Assembly: GCF_006363895.1 (NCBI RefSeq)
Contig: NZ_CP040953.1
DNA length: 64,000 nucleotides
Source of the DNA: Methylopumilus universalis
GTDB lineage: Bacteria; Pseudomonadota; Gammaproteobacteria; Burkholderiales; Methylophilaceae
Reading direction: 5' to 3' (one strand)
The notes under the pieces are model-generated. The model made no database searches. It was given only the letters and a program-made list of their open reading frames with translations, and was not told the DNA's origin. Shown piece by piece: positions 16,831-26,168 of the stretch. Both the position numbers and the translations under genes were made by a program. The stretch's first letter is position 1. The number at the start of each line of letters is the position of its first letter.

Positions 16831-18143
16831 AATTTATTCCTAATACACTTCTCGCTAGATTTCTTATTCTTATCGCAACAGTGCTTATTATTGCGCAAGT
16901 TGTGTCAATTCGAATATTTGACTATTTTGAAAGAGGCCCCAGAGCCGAAGCTGTAGCTCAAGAAATTGAAACGATAGTTAATTTTACAAGAGCCTCCCTT
17001 ATATCCTCAAGAGAAGATAAAAGACTTGAGCTTCTATCTGAGCTATCAACCAAAGGTGATATTAGAATTTATCCTGCTTATTACTTTGAAGATATTGAGC
17101 CGCTAGCTCCAGACCCTTTCTTGCAAGTTATCGTAAGCAAGCTTAAAGAAAGGCTCGGTGAGAATACCATTGTAGTAACTAATCACTATGGTATCCCAGG
17201 CCTCTGGGTAAGCTTTGCTATTGATCAAGATGAGTTTTGGGTAGTGATTCCTACACCCGGAGATAGGCCTTTCCCATGGCACTGGATTGGCTGGGGCATT
17301 ATTGTTGCCGGTCTTTCAATCATTGGTGCATATGCTACTGCAACAAGAATTAATAAACCTCTAAATCTTTTAATCAATGCAACAGAGCAGCTAAAAAAAG
17401 GTATGTTTCCTGAAAAACTTCCTTTAGATAGTGTGACTGAATTCCAAGTGATGAGCCAAACATTTAACGAAATGGCGGAGGGTCTTAATAAAGTAGAGCA
17501 AGAGAGAAAGCTACTTCTTGCTGGCATTTCTCATGACGTGAGAACACCACTCACCAGACTTAGAATTGCAATTGAAATGCTTCCTGAAAAAATAGCTACC
17601 AAACTTAAAAAAAGTATGGAGGAAGATATTGGTGAGATAGATAGTATTCTTAATCAATTTATGGATTACGTTCGTGGCTTTGATCAAGAAAGTAAATCGC
17701 TAACAAATTTAAATGATTTTTTTAGTCACTTAAAAGAGCAGCATAAAATGCTTAATCACAATATTGTTTTCGTGAGTAATATTAAGATACCTATTTTTTA
17801 TGACATCAGACCTGTTTCATTTAGAAGATTATTTGATAATTTAATCAATAATGCATTCTCATATTCAAACGGAGAGGTATTAATTACACTTAAAAAAAAT
17901 AAGGATAGCATTTCAATTAGCATTTTAGATGATGGGCCAGGTATACCCCCTGAAGAAATTAAACGGCTCCTTAAGCCTTTTGAGCGCATGGATGAGGCAA
18001 GAGGCAACAGTGAAGGATGCGGCCTAGGTCTTGCAATTGCAGAGCGCATTACCCAATCACATGATGGAAAACTTACAATCTCAAATCGAGCAAAAAAAGG
18101 TTTAGAAGTTAAGATTATTCTTCCTTTAGTGAGCGAAAGCTAA
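16827..18143 (+). CDS. envZ: EnvZ-type sensor histidine kinase
   Basis: A 438-residue inner-membrane kinase paired with the OmpR-like regulator. It has an N-terminal transmembrane helix (about 10-30), a periplasmic domain of about 120 residues, a second helix (about 152-172), a HAMP region, the H-box GISHDVRTPLTR with phospho-acceptor His236, then N, G1 (DDGPGIPPEE) and G2 (GCGLGLAI) boxes of the ATPase. The TTG start at 16827 overlaps the ompR TGA. Its stop TAA shares four bases with the cysG stop on the opposite strand. Confidence 0.88.
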   Translation: MKFIPNTLLARFLILIATVLIIAQVVSIRIFDYFERGPRAEAVAQEIETIVNFTRASLISSREDKRLELLSELSTKGDIRIYPAYYFEDIEPLAPDPFLQVIVSKLKERLGENTIVVTNHYGIPGLWVSFAIDQDEFWVVIPTPGDRPFPWHWIGWGIIVAGLSIIGAYATATRINKPLNLLINATEQLKKGMFPEKLPLDSVTEFQVMSQTFNEMAEGLNKVEQERKLLLAGISHDVRTPLTRLRIAIEMLPEKIATKLKKSMEEDIGEIDSILNQFMDYVRGFDQESKSLTNLNDFFSHLKEQHKMLNHNIVFVSNIKIPIFYDIRPVSFRRLFDNLINNAFSYSNGEVLITLKKNKDSISISILDDGPGIPPEEIKRLLKPFERMDEARGNSEGCGLGLAIAERITQSHDGKLTISNRAKKGLEVKIILPLVSES

Positions 18144-19519
18144 TTAAACCAATTTAATTTTTTTCGAAGTCTAACAACGTCGCCAATAATAATAAGTGAT
18201 GGTGATTGTAATTTTTTCTTATCAACTTTTTGAGTAATATCAGAAAGGCTTCCACTTACAACCTTTTGCCCTGAAGTAGTGCCCTGTTCTACAACTGCGA
18301 TCGACAAACCTTTAGAAGCGCCATGTTTAATAAGTTGTTCACAGATTTGCGAAAGTGCTAAGAGTCCCATATAAATGACAATGGTTTGATTAGGCTTAGC
18401 TAATGAATCCCATTCGAGGGTCAATCTTTCATCCTTCATATGACCTGTAACAAATGTACAAGACTGCGCATAATCTCGATGGGTTAAGGGAATGCCTGCA
18501 TAACAAGATACGCCATTGGCAGCTGTAATTCCAGGCACTACTTGAAATGGAATTTTATGTTCCATAAGCATTTCTATTTCTTCGCCGCCCCGGCCAAAAA
18601 TAAAAGGATCTCCACCTTTTAATCGCAAAACACGCATACCTTTTTTTGCTAACTTTACGAGCAGTTGATTAATTTTTTCTTGTGGCAAAGTATGTCGATC
18701 TCTTTCCTTGCCAACATAAATAAACTCTGCATCACGTCTCACAAGATTTAATACATCCTTACTGACAAGCTTGTCATAAATACATACATCTGATCGCTGC
18801 ATTAAATGGAGCGCTCTGAATGTGAGAAGATCTGGATCGCCTGGTCCGCCACCGACTAAAAAAACTTCGCCCTGTTTTTTTTGTATGCCATTCTTTTTTA
18901 CTAATGTCATTAATTGCTGGGTACTAAGTTTTTTGGTTTGATTAAGAAACTGTCTAACTAAAGGATGATCAATAAAATTTTCCCAAAAAATTCTCCTAGT
19001 CTGTGTTGTTTCATACCTCCCTTTGATGCTATCTCTCATGGAGCCCATAATAGAGGCAAGCTTACTAAAGTTATGTGGAATCAAGGCTTCAATTTTTTCG
19101 CGAACAAATTTAGCTAATACAGGGGCATTACCTTCGCTCGAAATTGCAATTAGTAAAGGTGATCGATCTATAATCGATCCCATTGTAAAAGTACAAAGCG
19201 CAGGTTCATCAACTACATTGACTGGAATATTAAGAGCTTGAGCAGTTTTGGAAACTAACGAATTAACTTTTTTATTGTCAGTCGCTGCAACAACAAGAAC
19301 CGAATGAGTTAAATCATTTTTTTCAAAAGACTTTAATCTAACTTGAATTTTTTTTAATTTTTCATAATGCTTTAATTCATTACATAATTTAGAGGCGATT
19401 ACAGTAATTTTTGCGTCAGCCTTAAGAAGCATATCGATCTTTCTTAAAGCAACATCGCCGCCCCCTACAACCAAAACAGGCTTATGTATTAAATTAATAA
19501 AAATCGGGAAACTTTTCAT
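18140..19519 (-). CDS. cysG: Siroheme synthase (trifunctional CysG)
   Basis: Makes siroheme from uroporphyrinogen III for sulfite/nitrite reductases. The 459-residue length fits the fused enzyme. Residues 1-210 are the dehydrogenase/ferrochelatase half, with an NAD-binding VLVVGGGDVALRK and the IIDRSPL region; residues 215-459 are the SAM-dependent uroporphyrinogen methyltransferase with VGGGPGDPDLLT, RLKGGDPFIFGRGGEE and the GITAANG stretch. It is transcribed toward envZ and divergent from miaB. No sulfite reductase gene is in the window. Confidence 0.95.
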   Translation of the reverse strand: MKSFPIFINLIHKPVLVVGGGDVALRKIDMLLKADAKITVIASKLCNELKHYEKLKKIQVRLKSFEKNDLTHSVLVVAATDNKKVNSLVSKTAQALNIPVNVVDEPALCTFTMGSIIDRSPLLIAISSEGNAPVLAKFVREKIEALIPHNFSKLASIMGSMRDSIKGRYETTQTRRIFWENFIDHPLVRQFLNQTKKLSTQQLMTLVKKNGIQKKQGEVFLVGGGPGDPDLLTFRALHLMQRSDVCIYDKLVSKDVLNLVRRDAEFIYVGKERDRHTLPQEKINQLLVKLAKKGMRVLRLKGGDPFIFGRGGEEIEMLMEHKIPFQVVPGITAANGVSCYAGIPLTHRDYAQSCTFVTGHMKDERLTLEWDSLAKPNQTIVIYMGLLALSQICEQLIKHGASKGLSIAVVEQGTTSGQKVVSGSLSDITQKVDKKKLQSPSLIIIGDVVRLRKKLNWFN

Positions 19520-19527
19520 AGCATTAT

Positions 19528-19580
19528 TTTACCTGTTCATTGAAAGGTAAATCTTATCTAAAATGCAATAATTTACCTGT
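19528..19580. promoter_or_regulatory. Three copies of TTTACCT between cysG and miaB
   Basis: TTTACCTGT occurs at 19528-19536 and 19572-19580, and the reverse-oriented AGGTAAA at 19545-19551. Repeated half-sites in a divergent intergenic region suggest an operator, but no regulator is identified and short AT-rich words recur by chance. Confidence 0.2.
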
Positions 19581-19651
19581 ATTATTAATCACTTAAAGCC
19601 ACTATACTTAACATATACCAATTTTAATACGCCATCTATTCCTGTAGCTTT

Positions 19652-20974
19652 ATGCTTAAAAAAGTTTTTATTAAAACATTCGGCTGTCAAATGAATGAGT
19701 ATGACTCATCAAAAATGCAAGATGTATTAAATCAGGCCCACGCCAGCTCTAAAACTGAAAATCCCGAAGAAGCAGATCTTATTATTTTAAATACATGTTC
19801 CGTAAGGGAAAAGGCTGAAGAAAAAATATACAGCCATCTTGGTGAGTATGAAGCCCTTAAGAAAGCTAATCCAAATCTACTTATTGCAATTGGCGGATGC
19901 GTTGCAAGTCAGGAAGGTGAAAATATTCTTAAGCGAGCTCCTTTTGTGGATCTAATTTTTGGCCCACAAACTCTTCATCGATTGCCAGATTTAGTAAGCA
20001 AAAGAAGATCAGCTGGCTTGTCACAAGTTGATATTTCTTTCCCTGAGATAGAAAAATTTGATCATTTGCCTTCCCCCAGTTTCTCAGGTGCTTCAGCCAT
20101 GGTTTCAATTATTGAGGGTTGCAGCAAATATTGTTCGTTCTGTGTTGTACCTTACACGAGAGGGGAAGAGATCTCGAGACCGTTTGAGGATGTATTAGCT
20201 GAAGTGATTCATCTAGCTTCCTTGGGTGCGAAAGAAATAACTTTGCTAGGACAAAATGTTAATGCTTATCGATCTCATACTAAGAATGGATCACCTGCAG
20301 ATCTAGCTTTACTTATAGAGTACATATCTGAAATTGATGAAATTAAACGCATTAAATTTACAACAAGCCATCCAAATGAAATGAGTGACAATCTTCTTGA
20401 ATGCTTTGGAAAATTTCCAAAACTTGCAGCTCATCTTCATTTGCCTATTCAGTCTGGCTCAGATCGCATATTGTCAGCCATGAAAAGAAACTACACAGCG
20501 CTAGAGTATAAAAATATCATAAGAAAATTAAAAAAGAATTGCCCTCAAATCTCAATAAGCTCTGATTTTATTGTTGGATTCCCCAATGAAACGGATGCTG
20601 ATTTTGAGCTGACAAAAAAAATTATGGAAGAAGTGCAATTTGACTTCAGTTTTAGTTTTTTATACAGCCCAAGACCTGGGACTCCAGCCTCATATATTCA
20701 TGATGAAATTCCACATGAGACAAAATTAAAAAGATTGAATGAATTACAATTGATGAATGAAGCTCAAGGCAAAGCAATTAGTCACCTTATGTTGGGGACT
20801 AAACAACGCATTCTAATTGATGGTCAGTCATGGAAAAATCCAGCTGAAATGGCTGGCAAAACAGATAATAATAGAGTGGTAGATATTAAAACTGATAAAT
20901 CATTTATCAACCAATTTGTAGATGTAACAATTACTGAGGTAACTTCGAAAAGGCTTCGCGGAGAAATCATTTAA
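19652..20974 (+). CDS. miaB: tRNA-2-methylthio-N6-dimethylallyladenosine synthase
   Basis: A radical-SAM methylthiotransferase that adds the methylthio group to i6A37 in tRNAs reading U-starting codons. The 440-residue protein has three N-terminal cluster cysteines (Cys12, Cys49, Cys83), the radical-SAM motif CSKYCSFC (157-164), and a C-terminal TRAM domain (about 375-440). It leads the conserved miaB-phoH(ybeZ)-ybeY-corC(ybeX)-lnt run and is 1 bp from phoH. A TATACT at 19603-19608 could be its -10 element but has no good -35 partner. Confidence 0.96.
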   Translation: MLKKVFIKTFGCQMNEYDSSKMQDVLNQAHASSKTENPEEADLIILNTCSVREKAEEKIYSHLGEYEALKKANPNLLIAIGGCVASQEGENILKRAPFVDLIFGPQTLHRLPDLVSKRRSAGLSQVDISFPEIEKFDHLPSPSFSGASAMVSIIEGCSKYCSFCVVPYTRGEEISRPFEDVLAEVIHLASLGAKEITLLGQNVNAYRSHTKNGSPADLALLIEYISEIDEIKRIKFTTSHPNEMSDNLLECFGKFPKLAAHLHLPIQSGSDRILSAMKRNYTALEYKNIIRKLKKNCPQISISSDFIVGFPNETDADFELTKKIMEEVQFDFSFSFLYSPRPGTPASYIHDEIPHETKLKRLNELQLMNEAQGKAISHLMLGTKQRILIDGQSWKNPAEMAGKTDNNRVVDIKTDKSFINQFVDVTITEVTSKRLRGEII

Positions 20975-20975
20975 T

Positions 20976-21929
20976 ATGGGTATGGAATTTAATTTACCTT
21001 CTGACAACAATAGGCAACTATCTAATTTATGTGGTGCATTAGATCAAAACCTAAAACAAATTGAAGCAGCTCTAGAAGTTGATATTGTCAGACGTGGATC
21101 AAATTTTATCGTCAACGGCTCTTCAAAAAATATCAAAGCCGCAGCAATGCTTATCCAAAAATTTTATAAAGAAGCGGGCGATCCTATTGAACTGGAAGAT
21201 ATTCAATTAGGGCTTGTCGAAATAAATAAATTTGAAAAAACGGTAAAAGCAACTGCAGAAATTAATGAGCTCAAAACAAAACGAAGTGATCTAAGGGGCA
21301 GAACACCAAGGCAAAATGCATATTTAAAAAATATACAAGATTTTGATATTACTTTTGGCATTGGGCCTGCAGGTACAGGCAAAACATATCTTGCTGTAGC
21401 TAGCGCCGTGGATGCCATTAACCGAGATAAAATTAAACGTATTGTTTTAGTCAGGCCTGCCGTAGAAGCGGGTGAGCGATTAGGTTTTCTTCCAGGTGAT
21501 CTAGCACAAAAAGTAAACCCTTATCTAAGGCCTCTTTACGATGCGCTTTATGATCTCGCAGGTTACGATAATGTTCATAAAATGATTGATAAAAGTATCA
21601 TCGAGATTGCCCCGTTAGCTTATATGAGGGGGCGTACATTAAATCAAAGCTTTATTATTTTAGATGAAGCTCAGAATACAACACCTGAACAAATGAAGAT
21701 GTTTTTGACGCGCATTGGCTTTGGTTCAAAAACAGTCATTACAGGCGATATCACGCAAATTGATTTAGCAAAAGGTCAAAAAAGTGGGTTGATTGAAGCA
21801 AAGAAGATCTTGTCTAAAGTTAAAGGTATTGCATTCACTCATTTCCTATCTGAAGATGTAGTGAGACATCCACTTGTTCAAAAAATTATTAATGCTTATG
21901 AAACCTTCGAAAAAAAAGAAAGTAAGTAA
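20976..21929 (+). CDS. ybeZ: PhoH-family P-loop ATPase (YbeZ)
   Basis: A 317-residue PhoH-like protein. An N-terminal region of about 100 residues with a KH-like look is followed by the ATPase with Walker A GPAGTGKT (130-137), RPAVEAGERLGFLPGD (about 160), the IILDEAQN Walker B (about 227) and TGDITQIDL. YbeZ works with the endoribonuclease YbeY in ribosome and RNA metabolism; the gene order here (directly before ybeY) supports that. Biochemical activity of the ATPase is poorly defined. Confidence 0.92.
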   Translation: MGMEFNLPSDNNRQLSNLCGALDQNLKQIEAALEVDIVRRGSNFIVNGSSKNIKAAAMLIQKFYKEAGDPIELEDIQLGLVEINKFEKTVKATAEINELKTKRSDLRGRTPRQNAYLKNIQDFDITFGIGPAGTGKTYLAVASAVDAINRDKIKRIVLVRPAVEAGERLGFLPGDLAQKVNPYLRPLYDALYDLAGYDNVHKMIDKSIIEIAPLAYMRGRTLNQSFIILDEAQNTTPEQMKMFLTRIGFGSKTVITGDITQIDLAKGQKSGLIEAKKILSKVKGIAFTHFLSEDVVRHPLVQKIINAYETFEKKESK

Positions 21930-21939
21930 TTCACTTTAA

Positions 21940-22395
21940 ATGGAATCGAAACCGATCATTGTCATTCAAGATATGGTGCATAAAAACCCAATCTTAAAAA
22001 AAACACAATGTCTAAAATGGCTCTCGCCTATCGTTGATAAAAATTCTGAGATAACTATTCGAATCGTAGATAACGATGAGTCAATAAACTTAAATAATAT
22101 ATATCGCAAAAAAAAATATCCGACAAATGTACTTTCATTTCTCGTAGACGATGAAGTTCATTTGATTGGAGATATTGTTCTTTGTGCCCCAGTTATAGAA
22201 AAAGAGGCGCTTGAACAATCAAAAAAACTTGAAGCCCATTATGCTCATCTTATTATTCATGGCGCACTTCATTTATATGGTTACGACCATGAAAATAAAA
22301 AAGATGCTGATATTATGGAAGCTAAGGAAATTAAAATTTTAACTAAGTTAGGCTATAAAAATCCATATCTCATAGAAGAGAGTAAATCGCAATGA
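21940..22395 (+). CDS. ybeY: Endoribonuclease YbeY (16S rRNA maturation)
   Basis: A 151-residue zinc endoribonuclease involved in 16S rRNA 3'-end maturation and 70S quality control. The zinc-binding signature HGALHLYGYDH gives His107, His111 and His117; RKKKYPTNVLSF (about 56-67) is the second family block. The last four bases overlap the start of the CorC-like gene, indicating coupling. Start ATG at 21940 fits family length, though its ribosome-binding site is weak. Confidence 0.95.
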   Translation: MESKPIIVIQDMVHKNPILKKTQCLKWLSPIVDKNSEITIRIVDNDESINLNNIYRKKKYPTNVLSFLVDDEVHLIGDIVLCAPVIEKEALEQSKKLEAHYAHLIIHGALHLYGYDHENKKDADIMEAKEIKILTKLGYKNPYLIEESKSQ

Positions 22396-23225
22396 GCGAA
22401 TTAAAGAAGTCTAAATTAATCGAACGTCTCAGTCACTTTCTCTTGAGGGGGCCTGAAGATCGCGAACAGCTTTTTGAGCTGCTCAAATCATCATATGAAA
22501 AAAATTTAATGGATGCTGATTCGCTTTCAATGATTGAGGGCGTATTGCAAGTTTCCGAAATGCAAGTCAGAGATATTATGATTCCAAGATCGCAGATGGA
22601 TGTAATTGATATCTCTCATCCGCCAGAAAAATTTATCCCTTTTGTTATAGAGACAGCTCACTCTCGCTTTCCTGTTATTGAGGATGATAAAAATGATGTG
22701 ATAGGCATTTTGCTTGCAAAAGATCTTCTTAAATATTATGCAGGTGATGACTTTGAAATTAGAGATATGCTGCGCCCTACTGTTTTTATTCCTGAATCTA
22801 AAAGGCTGAATGTCCTGCTTAAAGAGTTTAGAGGAAGTAGAAATCACATTGCTATCGTCGTAGATGAATACGGCGGTGTTTCTGGTATGGTCACGATCGA
22901 AGATGTATTAGAGCAAATCGTTGGTGAGATTGAAGATGAATTTGATTTTGATGAAACCGAAGACAATATTATTCAAGATAAAAATGGCCACTATAGAGTA
23001 AAAGCATCGACAGAAATTGAAGATTTTAATGATTACTTTAATGTTAGCTTTAGTAATGAGGAATTTTCAACCATTGGTGGCTTAATTATTCATGCATTTG
23101 GCCACCTCCCAAAACGAGATGAAAAAATTACTTTCGAGGGATTTAAGATCACAATTCTCAGGGCTGATAGCCGCAAACTCTATTCCGTACTCCTTGAAAT
23201 TGACAGCCCCTCTAATAGCGTGTAA
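22392..23225 (+). CDS. corC: CorC/YbeX-type CBS-domain protein
   Basis: A 277-residue soluble protein with an N-terminal region, two CBS domains (about 70-190; MIPRSQMDVI and VVDEYGGVSGMVTIEDVLEQIVGEIEDE are the tell-tale blocks) and a C-terminal CorC_HlyC domain. It has no membrane segment. It is called a magnesium/cobalt efflux accessory factor in Enterobacteria, but its position in the ybeZ-ybeY-ybeX-lnt operon and recent YbeX work point to ribosome or magnesium homeostasis; the exact role is unsettled. Confidence 0.9.
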   Translation: MSELKKSKLIERLSHFLLRGPEDREQLFELLKSSYEKNLMDADSLSMIEGVLQVSEMQVRDIMIPRSQMDVIDISHPPEKFIPFVIETAHSRFPVIEDDKNDVIGILLAKDLLKYYAGDDFEIRDMLRPTVFIPESKRLNVLLKEFRGSRNHIAIVVDEYGGVSGMVTIEDVLEQIVGEIEDEFDFDETEDNIIQDKNGHYRVKASTEIEDFNDYFNVSFSNEEFSTIGGLIIHAFGHLPKRDEKITFEGFKITILRADSRKLYSVLLEIDSPSNSV

Positions 23226-23276
23226 TTTTTTGAACTAATCGACATATTATTCTTCAAATTGTTTTAGGGATCTTTC

Positions 23277-23651
23277 ATGAAACAACTACTTTTAGCCTTT
23301 TTTTTAATCGCGTCACCATATTTACATGCGGCAGAAACGAACTCTGACAGAAGCACTCTTCCGGTAGATGAAAAATCCTTTATTGAAGCTATCAGTCGTT
23401 TTAATAAGGATGAAATTCTTAAGGTTCTAGGTGAGCCTGCTTTCAAGGAAGACATTAAAATGAAATCTTCTGAGCAAATTGTGGGGTCTATCTGGCAATA
23501 TCACAACATCAATACTGCAGAAGATGGGAGCTATTACCCAACAACAGAATTAGATTTTCTAGACGAGTTCGTTGAGACGGTTGTTTTCCAAAATGACACT
23601 GATAAGACCTCGAAAAGCCCTTCTCAAACTTATAAAATTCAAAAGCCTTAA
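23277..23651 (+). CDS. Small exported protein of unknown function
   Basis: A 124-residue product with a clear signal peptide (residues 1-18, cleavage near LHA-AE). The middle, RFNKDEILKVLGEPAFKEDIKM...GSIWQYHNI, looks like the short 'gene-X-then-tryptophan-tyrosine' pattern of BamE/SmpA-fold proteins, but there is no lipobox. The tail is acidic. It lies between corC and lnt in the ybeZYX-lnt operon and is followed by a small hairpin. I do not recognise a named family; the BamE-like resemblance is tentative. Confidence 0.7.
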   Translation: MKQLLLAFFLIASPYLHAAETNSDRSTLPVDEKSFIEAISRFNKDEILKVLGEPAFKEDIKMKSSEQIVGSIWQYHNINTAEDGSYYPTTELDFLDEFVETVVFQNDTDKTSKSPSQTYKIQKP

Positions 23652-23670
23652 TTACTTTAAGGCTTTATTC
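23642..23670 (+). terminator. Hairpin overlapping the stop of the small exported gene
   Basis: AAAGCCTTAA (23642-23651) pairs with TTAAGGCTTT (23657-23666), a 10-bp stem with a 5-base loop. The stop codon lies in the stem. The T-run after it is short, so termination may be partial, letting some transcription continue into lnt. Confidence 0.5.
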
Positions 23671-23711
23671 TTGATAATTCAGTACAATTGCCCTAAACGG
23701 CATTTTGTATA

Positions 23712-25211
23712 TTGAATAAACATTACCCACTCTTTTATTTAGCTATCTCTTTTTTGCTCGGAGCACTCTCGGTTCTGAGCTTTGCTCCTTTTAACTATCA
23801 TTTCATTTCGCTTCTTTCTTTAAGTGGTCTTTTTTGCATCTGGCATAGGCTAAATAATGCTAGGCAAGGATTTCTCTCAGGCCTCTTTTTTGGCCTAGGT
23901 TTATTTGGCTTTGGCATTTCATGGATTTATATAAGTCTCAATACATATGGTGGCATGCCCTCTTGGCTATCTTGTTTGAGCACTTTTTTATTTTGCCTCT
24001 TCTGTGCTTTTTTTACTGGTTTTATTGGATGGTTTTCTTTACATAGAAAATCGAGCTTTTTTTTAATCCCATTTATTTGGACGTTCTTTGAATGGATTAA
24101 AGGCTGGGTTTTCACTGGCTTTCCATGGCTTACAATGGGTTATTCACAAGTTCCTTCAAGTCCTCTTGTGGGATTTCTCCCTATTATTGGTATTTATGGG
24201 CTGACTCTGATACTCACTTCTCTAGCGCTCATTCTTAGCCTCGTATTGCTGAATAAAGATAAACGCTCAAAGCTTTTAAGGGTTGGTTTAGTGGCTGCTG
24301 TATTAGTGTCAGGGCAACTTTTAAAAAATATAGAATGGACCGAGCCTACAGGCAAACCTATCTCTATCTCGCTTGTTCAAGGCAATATTGCTCAGGATAT
24401 TAAATGGCAAAAAGAAACCGTTACACAAACGCTACAAACTTATCAAAATCTTATTCAAAAAACAAAAGGTCAAATGATTCTTCTGCCAGAAACTGCTTTG
24501 CCGCTCCTTGCAGAATATATTCCTGAAACATTTAAAAAATCTATTTTGCTTCACACCTCAAAAGTAAAAGGCCACGTTCTGATAGGTGCGATTGAACGTC
24601 AAGATGCAAAATACTTTAATGTAGTATTAAATTTAGGTGGTGATTCGTCTCAAGTTTATCGAAAATCACATTTAGTGCCGTTTGGCGAATTCATACCGTT
24701 AAAATTTATCTTTCAGTATATTTATACGCATTATCTCAACATGCCTATGAATGACTTGTCGAGAGGCAGTAATCGTCAAGAGCCCATGGCAATTGAAAAA
24801 CAGAAAATTGCTTTTAATATTTGTTATGAGGATGTTTTTGGTGAAGAAATTATTCAAACACTTCCTTCTGCAACAATTTTAGCTAATGTCAGCAACGATG
24901 CATGGTATGGAAGATCTATTGCTGCTTATCAACACTTACAATTTTCTCAAGCAAGAGCCATCGAAACAGGAAGAATGCTAATTCGCGCGACAAATACAGG
25001 TGCTACTGCGATTATTGATGAGCACGGTATTGTCAAAGAAATATTACCCGCATTTACTGAAGGCATCCTCGAAGGTGATGTACAAGGATTTAAAAATACA
25101 ACGCCTTATGTTTTTTTTGGTAATTGGCCAGTTATTACTTTATGTTTCATTGCGCTTCTTGGTTGGATCATGAGACATTCAAAACTTTTATGGATATTGA
25201 AAAAGAAGTAG
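23712..25211 (+). CDS. lnt: Apolipoprotein N-acyltransferase
   Basis: Adds the third acyl chain to lipoproteins at the inner membrane, the step needed for Lol-dependent transport to the outer membrane. The 499-residue protein has about seven N-terminal hydrophobic segments and a C-terminal nitrilase domain with the catalytic triad Glu260 (LLPETALP), Lys318 (YRKSHLVPFGEF) and Cys371 (NICYED). Start is TTG at 23712. It links functionally to lolB elsewhere in the window. Confidence 0.96.
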   Translation: MNKHYPLFYLAISFLLGALSVLSFAPFNYHFISLLSLSGLFCIWHRLNNARQGFLSGLFFGLGLFGFGISWIYISLNTYGGMPSWLSCLSTFLFCLFCAFFTGFIGWFSLHRKSSFFLIPFIWTFFEWIKGWVFTGFPWLTMGYSQVPSSPLVGFLPIIGIYGLTLILTSLALILSLVLLNKDKRSKLLRVGLVAAVLVSGQLLKNIEWTEPTGKPISISLVQGNIAQDIKWQKETVTQTLQTYQNLIQKTKGQMILLPETALPLLAEYIPETFKKSILLHTSKVKGHVLIGAIERQDAKYFNVVLNLGGDSSQVYRKSHLVPFGEFIPLKFIFQYIYTHYLNMPMNDLSRGSNRQEPMAIEKQKIAFNICYEDVFGEEIIQTLPSATILANVSNDAWYGRSIAAYQHLQFSQARAIETGRMLIRATNTGATAIIDEHGIVKEILPAFTEGILEGDVQGFKNTTPYVFFGNWPVITLCFIALLGWIMRHSKLLWILKKK

Positions 25212-25238
25212 AATGCTTGAATTAGAGATCAATTCATT

Positions 25239-26168
25239 ATGCAATTAACCTTTCAAGACATTATTCTCAAACTTCAACATTATTGGGCTAGCCAAGGATG
25301 TGCCATCCTTCAGCCCTATGATATGGAAGTGGGTGCAGGTACTTCACATACTGCAACTTTTTTAAGGTCACTTGGGCCAGAACCATGGAAGGCAACTTAT
25401 GTTCAACCAAGTCGCCGTCCAAAAGATGGGCGCTATGGTAAAAATCCAAATAGACTTCAACATTATTATCAATTACAAGTTGTTCTTAAACCTTCCCCAT
25501 TAAACATTCTTGAGCTTTATCTGGGGTCGCTCAAAGCACTCGGCTTTAATCTTAAAGAAAATGATATTCGCTTTGTAGAAGATGACTGGGAAAATCCAAC
25601 GCTTGGGGCTTGGGGATTAGGCTGGGAAGTTTGGCTCAATGGAATGGAAATTACTCAATTCACTTACTTCCAGCAAGTCGGAGGCATTGATTGTAAACCC
25701 ATCACAGGAGAAATCACTTACGGACTAGAAAGGCTCGCTATGTATATCCAAGGGGTCGACAATGTTTACGATCTCACATGGACTGATAATTTAAAATATG
25801 GTGATGTATATCTTCAAAATGAAATTGAACAAAGTGCATATAACTTTGAACATAGTGACGCAGATTTTTTATTTCAAGCGTTTACTGCCCATGAAAAACA
25901 AGCCAACCATCTTATAAGCGAGCACTTAGCGCTTCCTGCATACGAGCAAGTATTAAAAGCAGCACACTCTTTTAATCTACTAGATGCAAGAGGCTCTATT
26001 AGTATTACCGAAAGAGCAGAATATATTGGTCGTATTAGAAATTTAGCCCGTAACGTTGCGAGTAGCTATCTATTAAGTCGCGCAAATTTAGGCTTTCCTT
26101 TAGCTGATAAAGGCCACGCGAAAGAAATTATTGATCAACTCAATGCAAAAAAGACGGTTAAATCGTGA
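25239..26168 (+). CDS. glyQ: Glycyl-tRNA synthetase alpha subunit
   Basis: Catalytic subunit of the bacterial alpha2beta2 glycyl-tRNA synthetase, class II. The 309-residue product begins with LTFQDIILKLQHYWASQGC and contains the conserved GAGTSHTATFLR and QPSRRPKDGRYG blocks plus EITYGLERLAMYIQGV near residue 160. Its stop overlaps the GTG start of glyS by four bases. Confidence 0.97.
   Translation: MQLTFQDIILKLQHYWASQGCAILQPYDMEVGAGTSHTATFLRSLGPEPWKATYVQPSRRPKDGRYGKNPNRLQHYYQLQVVLKPSPLNILELYLGSLKALGFNLKENDIRFVEDDWENPTLGAWGLGWEVWLNGMEITQFTYFQQVGGIDCKPITGEITYGLERLAMYIQGVDNVYDLTWTDNLKYGDVYLQNEIEQSAYNFEHSDADFLFQAFTAHEKQANHLISEHLALPAYEQVLKAAHSFNLLDARGSISITERAEYIGRIRNLARNVASSYLLSRANLGFPLADKGHAKEIIDQLNAKKTVKS

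Noticed and set aside
17225..17527. A 100-codon minus-strand frame inside envZ
   Set aside because: It covers the HAMP/H-box region of envZ and has no features of its own.
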